A stretch of 6,598 nt of DNA, from contig JAEEQO010000167.1 of assembly GCA_016285335.1 (NCBI GenBank), positions 1 through 6,598 of the forward strand. The letters run 5' to 3'. A program made the translations under genes and the position numbers. This document shows, piece after piece, positions 1-5,586 of the stretch. The DNA is from Victivallales bacterium (GTDB lineage: Bacteria > Verrucomicrobiota > Lentisphaeria > Victivallales > UBA1829). How positions within the stretch are numbered: the first letter of the stretch is position 1; each line of letters starts with the position of its first letter. The notes under the pieces were generated by a model, which saw only the letters and a program-made list of their open reading frames with translations, had not been told where the DNA came from and did no database searches.

Positions 1-369
1 AAGTACAACGCCGCGCAGGGGACCTGCGTGCCGCTGATGCGGTTCGACGGGTGCTCCTCCAACAACGGCACGAAGTCCACGCCGTGTTTGCAGGGCGACC
101 TCTTCGGCGACTGGCGCGAGGAGGTCCTGATGCGCACCGACGACAACCGCCATCTGAGGCTGTTCGTGTCGACCATCCCGACCGCGTACCGGTTCCACAC
201 GTTCCTGGAGGACCCGGTGTACCGCATCAGCCTGGCGACCGAGAATGTGGCGTACAACCAGCCGACGCAGCCCGGATTCTACTTCGGGCCGGACCTCATC
301 TTCAAGGCGGCGAAACCCGGCCAGGACGTGCTGTTCCGCGGGACGCTGCTCCGGCTGTACGTGCACTGA
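1..369 (+). CDS. Rhamnogalacturonan lyase, PL11 family, C-terminal part (5' end outside window)
   Basis: This is the last 122 codons of a gene entering from the left, read in frame from base 1 and ending in TGA at 367-369. The fragment resembles the C-terminal part of family 11 polysaccharide lyases (YesW/YesX type). These enzymes cleave the rhamnose-galacturonic acid backbone of pectin by beta-elimination, normally outside the cytoplasm. The recognisable signature runs from GDLFGDWREE (fragment residues 32-41) through the TIPT segment, a DPVYR block and AYNQP, to FYFGPDL near the end. Three cysteines (C9, C18, C29) lie in the first 30 residues of the fragment; a disulfide would fit an exported enzyme, but that is inference. 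The last 20 or so residues extend a little past the usual FYxG end. The signal peptide and most of the propeller are outside the window. The neighbouring genes show no pectin-utilisation cluster on this side. Confidence 0.88.
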   Translation, partial: KYNAAQGTCVPLMRFDGCSSNNGTKSTPCLQGDLFGDWREEVLMRTDDNRHLRLFVSTIPTAYRFHTFLEDPVYRISLATENVAYNQPTQPGFYFGPDLIFKAAKPGQDVLFRGTLLRLYVH

Positions 370-383
370 GTGCGAACAGAATC

Positions 384-444
384 GATAAAAAACAGAATTC
401 CCCTCCGGCTGAGTTCAAAGCGGTCGGAGGGGATTGCTTTTTTT
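384..444. terminator. Bidirectional rho-independent terminator between convergent genes
   Basis: An 8-bp perfect stem pairs CCCCTCCG (400-407) with CGGAGGGG (425-432). It can extend by T399-A433 and by an inner GCT/AGC helix (408-410 with 419-421). On the plus strand the stem is followed closely by T7 (438-444), which would end the lyase transcript. On the minus strand it is followed by a T-rich run (complement of the A-run at 386-392), which would end the CCA-enzyme transcript. It lies between two genes that end facing each other, exactly where a shared terminator is expected. Confidence 0.85.
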
Positions 445-464
445 GGGGGGGGCGATGTCGGGCG

Positions 465-1820
465 TCAGAGGTCGAGGTGTTCGACGCGTGCGCGGAGCCA
501 GGCGAGGGACTGTTCCCTGCTTTTGAGTTCGCCTTCAAGCCGGAGGTCTTCGGCCTCGGAGAGGATGCGGCTGAAGACGGCGCCGGGCTTGACCCCGAGC
601 GCGATGATGTCGTTGCCGTTCAGGAACGGCTTGCGCGGGGCGGGGAGTTTGGCGTATTCGGCCATGCGGTCGAGCATGAGGACGTAGTTTTCGAGCAGGC
701 CGTGGCACGCGATGCAGTCGAGGCGGTGAAGTTCGAGTTCGACAGGGAAATTCGGATCGGCGATCATCCGCATCCATTTCGATTTCTTCATGGCGTGGAC
801 CGAGGCGAACCGCATGTGATTGCGGACGGCGGCGGTCACGGAATCGATGACGGACGAGGGCAGGCGCAGGCGTGCGAGGATGTCCGCGGCCATGTCCGCG
901 CCGCGCGCCTCGTGCCCGTAGAAATGCGGCACGCCGTCCTTGAACGTCTGCGTGAGCGGTTTGCCGATGTCGTGGAGCAGGGCGCTCCACATGAGGTTCG
1001 GCGTGCGCCATGCCGCATGGCGGAGCAGGAGCATGGTGTGGACGAAGACGTCGCCTTCCGGGTGGTATTCCTTCGGCTGCTCCACGCCGCGCATGGCGTC
1101 GACTTCCGGCAGGACGACCTTCAGGATGCCGAGGCCGGCGAGCATTTCGAAGCCTTCGGCGGGACGCGGCCCGGTCAGGATCTTTTCGAGCTCGGCATGG
1201 ATGCGTTCGGCGGCGATCAGGCGAAGTTTTTCCGCGGCTGCGGACGCGGCGGCGCATGAAGCCGGATCGGGCGTGAATCCGAGGCGGGAGGCGAACCGGA
1301 CGAACCGGAGGATGCGGAGATGGTCTTCGCCGAAGCGGACCACGGGATCGCCGATGGTGTGGAGGATGCCGGCGCGGAGGTCGTCGAGGCCGCCCACGCA
1401 GTCCACGATCTCCTTCGTCGCCGGATCGAGGAGCAGGCCGTTGACAGTGAAGTCGCGCCGGGTCACGTCAAGGACTTCGTCGTCCGTGTAGACCACGTGG
1501 TCGGGGCGCCGTCCGTCGCTGTAGCCGCGTTCCGCGCGGAACGTCGCGATCTCGATCGGGATGCCGTCGACGACCGCGGTGATGATGCCGAACGCCGCGC
1601 CGACCGGGACCGATTTTTCGAACAGCGCCTCGATCTCCTCCGGACGGGCGGACGTGGTGATGTCGACGTCGTCCGGCGTGCGGCCGAGCAGGAGGTCGCG
1701 GACCGCGCCGCCCACGAAATAGGCTTTGTGTCCGGCTGCCCGGAGCACGGCGGCGGCTTTGACCGCGGCGTTGAAGAGGGGCGTCCGCGGGAGTTCCCCG
1801 GAAAAGGAAGAGATTTTCAT
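465..1820 (-). CDS. cca: CCA tRNA nucleotidyltransferase / poly(A) polymerase family protein
   Basis: This 451-residue class II nucleotidyltransferase most likely adds or repairs the 3'-terminal CCA of tRNAs; close relatives act as poly(A) polymerases. The N-terminal head carries VGGAVRD (36-42) and the metal-binding DVD pair (D51, D53), with a further carboxylate at E90 in PIEIATFR. Next come the RRDFTVNGL motif (121-129) and the EDxxRxxRxxRFA element (165-177) used for nucleotide selection and the neck helix. The C-terminal half is an HD-type domain with HPEGDVFVHT (253-262), LLHDIGK (281-287) and the GHE and NH motifs near 302 and 335. An HD domain behind the polymerase core is seen in many bacterial CCA enzymes and can give phosphohydrolase activity. 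No clear Shine-Dalgarno precedes the ATG; the 40 bases upstream are pyrimidine- and A-rich. CCA-adding and poly(A)-polymerase activities cannot be separated reliably from sequence alone. The gene is transcribed away from nadD-rsfS. Confidence 0.9.
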   Translation of the reverse strand: MKISSFSGELPRTPLFNAAVKAAAVLRAAGHKAYFVGGAVRDLLLGRTPDDVDITTSARPEEIEALFEKSVPVGAAFGIITAVVDGIPIEIATFRAERGYSDGRRPDHVVYTDDEVLDVTRRDFTVNGLLLDPATKEIVDCVGGLDDLRAGILHTIGDPVVRFGEDHLRILRFVRFASRLGFTPDPASCAAASAAAEKLRLIAAERIHAELEKILTGPRPAEGFEMLAGLGILKVVLPEVDAMRGVEQPKEYHPEGDVFVHTMLLLRHAAWRTPNLMWSALLHDIGKPLTQTFKDGVPHFYGHEARGADMAADILARLRLPSSVIDSVTAAVRNHMRFASVHAMKKSKWMRMIADPNFPVELELHRLDCIACHGLLENYVLMLDRMAEYAKLPAPRKPFLNGNDIIALGVKPGAVFSRILSEAEDLRLEGELKSREQSLAWLRARVEHLDL

Positions 1821-1838
1821 GAAAAAACGGATTGCGGC

Positions 1839-1866
1839 TTGTCTTTTTTGCAGAATCTGCTATGTT
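1839..1866 (+). promoter_or_regulatory. Candidate sigma70-type promoter for nadD-rsfS
   Basis: TTGTCT (1839-1844) and TATGTT (1861-1866) are separated by 16 bp, and each matches four of six consensus bases. The start would fall near 1873, leaving a leader of about 90 nt. The predicted start overlaps that of the divergent minus-strand promoter, so the two would compete for polymerase. Weak evidence. Confidence 0.3.
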
Positions 1867-1884
1867 TAAATGGCACGTTTAAAT
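1850..1884. repeat. Palindrome plus GTTTAAAT direct repeats in divergent promoter region
   Basis: The palindrome GCAGA-A-TCTGC (1850-1860) is followed by two copies of GTTTAAAT (1864-1871 and 1877-1884), 13 bp apart start to start; each contains the self-complementary TTTAAA. These lie between and over the two candidate promoters. The arrangement could hold operator sites for a regulator of both directions, but no known family site is recognised. TTTAAA is common in A/T-rich promoter DNA, so chance is possible. Confidence 0.4.
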
Positions 1885-1910
1885 AATAACGCTGAATCGC
1901 CCGAATACAA
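1883..1910 (-). promoter_or_regulatory. Candidate sigma70-type promoter for the CCA-enzyme gene
   Basis: Read on the minus strand, a -35-like TTGTAT (1905-1910) and a -10-like TATTAT (1883-1888, five of six consensus bases) are 16 bp apart. Transcription would start near 1876 and give a leader of about 55 nt. The leader would contain the palindrome GCAGATTCTGC. The assignment rests on consensus matching only. Confidence 0.45.
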
Positions 1911-1961
1911 GCGCATACGCGTCTTTTCCGAAAAAAAAGAACCACAGGAACCCATGCCCGG

Positions 1962-3080
1962 ATGAAGGAAACCCAACTGACAGCCGTCTTCGGCGGCACT
2001 TTCGATCCCGTTCACTTCGGGCATGTCTGCCTCGCGGAATACATCCTGGCGCACGGTCACGCGGACCGGATCGTCTTCCTGCCCGCGCCTCATCCGCCGC
2101 ACAAGCCGGGATTCGAGTCCGCGCCGTTTGCCGACCGCGTGGCGATGATCCGCGCGGCCATCGGCGATCACCCCGGGATGAGCGTGAGCGAGCTGGAAGC
2201 CGAACGCTCCGGCCCCTCCTACACGATCGACACGCTGGACATCCTGAAGAGCCGCTGCCCGGAGGAGCGTTTCGTGTGGGTGATCGGGTCGGATTCGCTG
2301 AACCAGCTGCACCAGTGGTACGAGTCGGACCGGCTCGTGCGGGAAAACAGCTTTCTGACCTATCCGCGGCCGGGCGCGGAAGCCGATTTCGACCTGCTGC
2401 GTTCGGTCTGGCCGCCGGAGCTTGCCGAAAAGCTCGTCGCGAGCGTCCTGACCGGCGCGCCCGAGTTCGACACGTCTTCGACCGACGTGCGCGGGCTGCT
2501 GGACGCGCAGGGTGCCGATGCCTGCCGGGACATGCTTCCGGCGCCCGTTCTTACCTACATCAGACAACATCATCTTTACCTTGCCCAAGACAAAAGGAGG
2601 CAAAACCGCATGAACGACGGAAACGAAACGAAAAAGCAGAAACTGAACTTCAAAGTCCTGGACGTGATCGAGCTTTGCGAAAAGGTCGCCTACGACCACA
2701 AGGCCGAACACATCCTGCGTCTCGACATGACCAAACAGGACGGCGCGATCGGCGACTACTACCTGATCTGCACCGGCCTCTCCGAACCCCATATCGGCGC
2801 CATCGCGGAGCGCATCCAGCGCGAGGTGAGGCAGGAATTCGGCATCCATCCGATCACGCTCGACGGCACGCCGCAGAGCCAGTGGATCATCGTGGACTTC
2901 GGTTTCCTGCTGATCCACGTGATGACCAACGAGACGCGCGACCGTTACCAGCTGGAGCAGCTCTGGGGCGACGTCCCGAGCTACGACGCCATGGCGAAGC
3001 TCGACGCCGAACATGAAAAACTCGCCGCCGCCCGCCGGAAACAGGCGGAACGCGGCATCGCATCCGGAGACGGCGAATGA
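1962..3080 (+). CDS. nadD-rsfS: NadD-RsfS fusion: nicotinate-nucleotide adenylyltransferase joined to ribosomal silencing factor
   Basis: A single 372-codon ORF contains two proteins that are normally separate neighbours. Residues 1-207 are NadD, which makes deaminated NAD from nicotinate mononucleotide and ATP. It shows GGTFDPVHFGH (11-21, with the HxGH nucleotidyltransferase motif), PPHK (45-48), SGPSYTIDTL (83-92), GSDSL (109-113) and SSTDVRGLL (172-180). It ends in YIRQHHLYL, where NadD proteins usually stop. Residues 217-372 are RsfS, which binds ribosomal protein uL14 and blocks subunit joining during starvation. Its landmarks are YYLICTGLS (266-274), DGTPQSQWIIVDFG (301-314) and the TRDRYQLEQLWGD end (325-337), followed by a charged tail. 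The 1962 ATG is chosen because GGTFDP is expected about 10 residues in; AGGAA at 1946-1950 is a modest ribosome-binding site. RsfS has Phe at 315, where relatives often have Asp (LGD/YGD). The fused state could also be two proteins made from one frame (see the internal start). Confidence 0.88.
   Translation: MKETQLTAVFGGTFDPVHFGHVCLAEYILAHGHADRIVFLPAPHPPHKPGFESAPFADRVAMIRAAIGDHPGMSVSELEAERSGPSYTIDTLDILKSRCPEERFVWVIGSDSLNQLHQWYESDRLVRENSFLTYPRPGAEADFDLLRSVWPPELAEKLVASVLTGAPEFDTSSTDVRGLLDAQGADACRDMLPAPVLTYIRQHHLYLAQDKRRQNRMNDGNETKKQKLNFKVLDVIELCEKVAYDHKAEHILRLDMTKQDGAIGDYYLICTGLSEPHIGAIAERIQREVRQEFGIHPITLDGTPQSQWIIVDFGFLLIHVMTNETRDRYQLEQLWGDVPSYDAMAKLDAEHEKLAAARRKQAERGIASGDGE
2595..2612 (+). 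promoter_or_regulatory. Internal ribosome-binding site and in-frame ATG for separate RsfS
   Basis: A perfect AGGAGG (2595-2600) lies 9 nt before an ATG (2610-2612) that is in frame with nadD. That ATG starts exactly where an independent RsfS would begin (residue 217 of the fusion). The site is read through as Arg-Arg with tandem AGG codons, while the surrounding gene mostly uses CGN for arginine. It therefore looks like a retained translation signal. A free RsfS of 156 residues would result. Confidence 0.75.
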
Positions 3081-3688
3081 CCGATCCTTTCCGCGACGGC
3101 GACTACCGCGACGAATTCGACTGGGAGAAGGAGATCCGGAAGGACGACGACCGGGTCCACGACTACCTCGCCGAACTCCCGCGCTATATCGACCTGCCCG
3201 ACGAGGACAAGGTCATCTCCAAGCGCATCCGCAGGCGCGGCTCCAAATGGGACGACGATTTCGACGCGCCGGCGGACGACGGCTACGACGACGATTACGA
3301 CGACGATATCCCGGAAGAGGATTTCACGCGTCACCGCGACGGGAGCGACGTGTACACGGCCGCCTCGAAAATGGCGATCGACCTCACCGAGTATTTCGCC
3401 GTGGAGAAGGATCCCGCCGTGGCGAGGGCCATGATGCGGGCGCTGACGCTCCTCGGAAAACTTATGGCGCGTTCGCTGGACATCCTCCGCCTGGAAGACG
3501 GCGAGCTGGTCACGTTCCGCATCGCGCTCACCAAACGCTTCCTCGCCGACCTGAACGATCTGATCGGCGAATACGAGAAGTTTTCCGACGCGGAGGTCCG
3601 CGACTTCTTCCTGAAGGACGCGTTCACGATGCGCGACGACGCTCTGGCGAAGATCCGCGAATACCGCCGCCAGATGAAACACAAATGA
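3077..3688 (+). CDS. Acidic hypothetical protein, coupled to nadD-rsfS
   Basis: I do not recognise this 203-residue protein. Its ATG overlaps the rsfS stop codon in the ATGA arrangement, with GGAGA at 3066-3070 at good spacing, so it is probably translationally coupled to and co-transcribed with nadD-rsfS. The N-terminal 90 residues look disordered and strongly acidic, with an Asp-rich stretch at 67-82 (DDGYDDDYDDD and following). A short basic patch, KRIRRRGSK (49-57), interrupts it. The C-terminal 110 residues (about 93-203) look like a compact helical domain with amphipathic segments around 112-140 and 148-170, then a basic end (YRRQMKHK). There is no signal peptide, membrane segment, cysteine cluster or recognisable catalytic motif, so it is probably cytoplasmic. 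The position after rsfS might suggest a ribosome- or RNA-linked role, but that is only guilt by association. Confidence 0.8.
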   Translation: MTDPFRDGDYRDEFDWEKEIRKDDDRVHDYLAELPRYIDLPDEDKVISKRIRRRGSKWDDDFDAPADDGYDDDYDDDIPEEDFTRHRDGSDVYTAASKMAIDLTEYFAVEKDPAVARAMMRALTLLGKLMARSLDILRLEDGELVTFRIALTKRFLADLNDLIGEYEKFSDAEVRDFFLKDAFTMRDDALAKIREYRRQMKHK

Positions 3689-3709
3689 CCGTGCGGCTAT
3701 TCCGTGCCG

Positions 3710-3759
3710 CGGAAAAATACGGAAAAATGTCGGGATCCGCGGAACAAAGCGGAAAACGG
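3710..3759 (+). repeat. Five 10-bp phased CGGAA-type units upstream of the sigma gene
   Basis: Consecutive 10-base units read CGGAAAAATA (3710), CGGAAAAATG (3720), TCGGGATCCG (3730, degenerate), CGGAACAAAG (3740) and CGGAAAACGG (3750). Four of the five start CGGAA and all are in register with one DNA helical turn. The block fills the gap between the 3688 stop and the ECF sigma gene. It could be a row of regulator sites on one helix face, intrinsically bent DNA from the phased A-tracts, or a decayed short tandem repeat. Confidence 0.7.
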
Positions 3760-3766
3760 CTTGTCT
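3741..3766 (+). promoter_or_regulatory. Candidate ECF-type promoter for the sigma/anti-sigma operon
   Basis: GGAAC (3741-3745) and GTCT (3763-3766), 17 bp apart, match the common ECF pattern of a GGAAC -35 box and a GTC/TCTGA-like -10 box. Many ECF sigma factors transcribe their own operon, so the location is apt. The start would be very close to the ribosome-binding site (AAGGA, 3775-3779), leaving a very short leader. That is a weakness of the call. The GGAAC is also part of the phased repeat. Confidence 0.4.
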
Positions 3767-3784
3767 GTAGAAATAAGGACGACG

Positions 3785-4414
3785 ATGGAACAGGAACAAA
3801 GGACTCGTGAAGAGACGCTCCTGACGGCCTTCCGGAACGGCAACGATGCCGCGTTCGACGGCCTGATCGGGATGTACTCCGCGAAACTCTACAAGGTGGC
3901 CTATGCGCTGCTCGGCTCCCGCCAGGACGCCGAGGAGGTCGTGCAGGACACTTTCCTGCGGGCGTACCGCGCCCTGCATGCGTTTCGCGGCGAATCGAGC
4001 CTGGAGACCTGGCTTCACCGTATCACCGTGAACCTGGCCCGGAACAAGTACCAGTGGAACCACCGCCGCGGCGACGGCCTGAACGTGAGTCTGAACGCGG
4101 GCGGCGGCGATGCCGACGGCGATCCCGGGCAGGAGCCCGAACAGGACGTGCCGGACCGGCGTTCCGAGCCGGACCTGGTCCTGGAACAAGACGAAATCGG
4201 AAAGAACATCATGAAAGCATTGAACAGCCTGCCGGACAACCTCCGGGAGACCATGGTCCTGCGGCACGTGAACGACATGCCGTACGAGCAGATCGCGCAG
4301 AAACTGGACTGCAAGGTCGGCACCGTGAAATCCCGTCTCTCCCGCGGCCGCGAAATGCTTCGCGAACACCTTGCCGCCGTCGGGATCCTCCCGTCCGCCG
4401 GCGGGCCTGCCTGA
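3785..4414 (+). CDS. ECF-family RNA polymerase sigma factor (RpoE-like)
   Basis: This 209-residue sigma70-family protein has only regions 2 and 4, as in extracytoplasmic-function sigma factors. Region 2 spans about 11-95, with DAEEVVQDTFLRAYRAL (48-64) contacting core polymerase, then FRGESSLETWLHRITVNLARN (67-87) for -10 recognition. Region 4 spans about 140-196, with LPDNLRETMVLRHV and the helix-turn-helix EQIAQKLDCKVGTVKSRLSRGR (168-189) for the -35 box. The linker (about 96-138) is long, Gly/Asp/Glu/Pro-rich and probably flexible. The ATG at 3785 is preferred over the GTG at 3704: it has AAGGA (3775-3779) five bases upstream, and the 27 extra N-terminal codons would read through the repeat block and match nothing in the family. 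The anti-sigma factor gene follows 34 bp downstream and is almost certainly in the same operon. Target genes cannot be told from this window. Confidence 0.93.
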   Translation: MEQEQRTREETLLTAFRNGNDAAFDGLIGMYSAKLYKVAYALLGSRQDAEEVVQDTFLRAYRALHAFRGESSLETWLHRITVNLARNKYQWNHRRGDGLNVSLNAGGGDADGDPGQEPEQDVPDRRSEPDLVLEQDEIGKNIMKALNSLPDNLRETMVLRHVNDMPYEQIAQKLDCKVGTVKSRLSRGREMLREHLAAVGILPSAGGPA

Positions 4415-4448
4415 ACGAACATAACCCCCATTCGAGGCGAAACAGAAC

Positions 4449-5354
4449 ATGAACGACCAAGCGGCTTCCCCCGGCTGCCCGGATCTTGAAACACTGACGG
4501 CGGTCTTCGACGGCGAACTCATGCCGGACGAAGCGGTCCGCGCGCATTTCGACGCCTGCCCGGACTGCGCCCGGCGTCTGGCGGATTACGCCGTGCTGCA
4601 CGAACATGTGTCGCGGCTTGTCGCTTCTGAGCCGGACGAGGGGTTCGACGCCAGGATCGCGGCGTTCGTCCGCGCCGGAGCCGCAAAGGACGCACCCCGT
4701 TTCTCCGCCCCGAAACGCGATTTCTCCGATTCCCGCGCCGCGTGGCTCTTCCGCATCGCAGCGCTGTTCATCCTCTCCGGTTTCTTCGTGTATCTCCTGA
4801 TGGACCAGATGCACACGAAACGGGCTGGTTCCGGCCGTTCGTATGCCGTTACGGAGACCGCAGTGCCGCCCTCCGGGAAGCCGATGCCCGTGCTCGAAGC
4901 CGAGCCCGGCGCCGGAGATTTCGTGAAAGCCCGCCTTGTCTCCAATACCCCCTCTTCCCGGCAGTATGCGATCGACATCGACCCGATGCTGATCCCCGCC
5001 GAACTCGGCGAGATCCCCGCCGACGGCAGCATCCCGGTCCCTCTTCCGCAGTTCTTCGGGCAGGAGGACGGCGCGACGCACCGGATCGAGCTGCACGGCA
5101 ATCCCGCGCTCGACGCCATGCGGATGCTGGAGTCGATCCGGCGTGACCTGACCGCGCTGGACGTGCCCGGCCTTTCGGTCGACACGGAAAGCCGCGGGAA
5201 ATCGCTCTTCACGACGATCCGCCTGGAGTCCGCCGGATCATTCGATATGAGCATCCGTAAGACGGACGGCATGTTCGAGTTCTTCCTGATGAGCGGAAGC
5301 GCTTCGGAGGATGACGGCCCGGTGTCGTTCCAAATCGAGTTCTTCTGCGAATGA
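4449..5354 (+). CDS. Transmembrane zinc-finger anti-sigma factor
   Basis: This 301-residue protein should hold the preceding ECF sigma factor inactive at the membrane until an envelope signal releases it. The N-terminal cytoplasmic domain (1-95) has the zinc-binding anti-sigma signature HFDACPDC (H33, C37, C40). C10 upstream is in a position like the first cysteine of RsrA-type CHCC zinc sites. One membrane helix follows (about 98-118, AWLFRIAALFILSGFFVYLLM). The remaining 180 or so residues should be periplasmic. That domain is not recognised: it is Pro/Gly-rich at first (139-205), then mixed helix/strand (DAMRMLESIRRDLTALDVPG, 222-241), ending in strand-like segments with a single Cys at 300. 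It is large for a sensor domain of this class. No strong Shine-Dalgarno precedes the ATG (a weak GAGG at 4434-4437). It probably depends on translation of the sigma gene 34 bp upstream. Confidence 0.88.
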   Translation: MNDQAASPGCPDLETLTAVFDGELMPDEAVRAHFDACPDCARRLADYAVLHEHVSRLVASEPDEGFDARIAAFVRAGAAKDAPRFSAPKRDFSDSRAAWLFRIAALFILSGFFVYLLMDQMHTKRAGSGRSYAVTETAVPPSGKPMPVLEAEPGAGDFVKARLVSNTPSSRQYAIDIDPMLIPAELGEIPADGSIPVPLPQFFGQEDGATHRIELHGNPALDAMRMLESIRRDLTALDVPGLSVDTESRGKSLFTTIRLESAGSFDMSIRKTDGMFEFFLMSGSASEDDGPVSFQIEFFCE

Positions 5355-5380
5355 CCGGGAAACAATCTTCCCGCAGCGGT

Positions 5381-5410
5381 TGTATCCGGCTCCGTTCCGA
5401 TACGTTTTTT
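5381..5410 (+). terminator. Rho-independent terminator after the anti-sigma gene
   Basis: GTATC(C)GG (5382-5389, one bulged C) pairs with CCGATAC (5397-5403) across a 7-nt loop and is followed by G and T6 (5405-5410). A smaller 6-bp hairpin without a T-run (CGGGAA 5356-5361 with TTCCCG 5368-5373) stands directly after the stop codon. This would end the sigma/anti-sigma transcript. Confidence 0.65.
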
Positions 5411-5448
5411 CGAGCAGTGCGGTCACTTCTTGACGAGAAGCCCATCTT

Positions 5449-5478
5449 GCCGGAAGTGCGGTTTCGGCTGGATTTTTT
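5449..5478 (+). terminator. Possible second terminator
   Basis: GCCGGAA (5449-5455) pairs with TTTCGGC (5462-5468), with one G-U pair and a 6-nt loop. T6 (5473-5478) follows after four bases. As a backup to the terminator at 5381-5410 it would insulate the next unit from the sigma operon. Confidence 0.45.
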
Positions 5479-5580
5479 GGACGGAATGCATTTTTTTTGT
5501 TTTTTTTATTAAAAAGCTTCAATAAAACTTGAAAAAAATATTTTCTTGGAGTATTGTATATGGTATAGAACTGTTTAATA
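5473..5580 (+). promoter_or_regulatory. A/T-rich promoter region of the secreted-protein unit
   Basis: This stretch is far richer in A/T than anything else in the window. It includes a T8-G-T8 run (5491-5507), A5 and A7 runs, and the self-complementary AAAATATTTT (5535-5544). The best sigma70-like pair is TTGAAA (5529-5534, five of six) with TATTGT (5552-5557, four of six), spaced 17 bp. An alternative is an extended -10, TGGTATAGA (5561-5569), without a good -35. The upstream T-tracts resemble an UP element or bent DNA that would boost a promoter. Of the 309-base gap at 5355-5663, the left third holds the two terminators, this region the promoter, and the rest the leader. Confidence 0.5.
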
Positions 5581-5586
5581 AACTCT

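Noticed and set aside
51..1259. A 402-codon plus-strand open frame across the lyase end and the CCA-enzyme gene
   Set aside because: It overlaps the recognised lyase frame and runs antisense to a clear CCA-enzyme. Its translation is Arg/Gly/Asp-rich without motifs and it crosses the terminator. It is a by-product of high GC.
1871..1890. TGGCAC as a sigma54 -24 box upstream of nadD
   Set aside because: No TTGC-type -12 element is found at the required spacing.
1866..3014. A 382-codon minus-strand open frame
   Set aside because: It lies antisense to nadD-rsfS with no recognisable motif or ribosome-binding site.
3693..3710. Hairpin GCGGC/GCCGC just after the 3688 stop as a terminator
   Set aside because: The stem is 5 bp with an 8-nt loop and is followed by GGAAAAAT rather than a T-run, so it does not qualify as a rho-independent terminator.
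3704..3784. Upstream GTG start extending the sigma factor by 27 residues
   Set aside because: There is no ribosome-binding site, the extra codons translate the repeat block, and the ATG at 3785 has good AAGGA spacing and gives a normal ECF length.
2981..4522. A 513-codon minus-strand open frame
   Set aside because: It is antisense to the acidic protein and the ECF sigma factor, whose motifs and ribosome-binding sites are clear. The Val/Arg/His-rich translation is typical of a mirror frame in GC-rich DNA.
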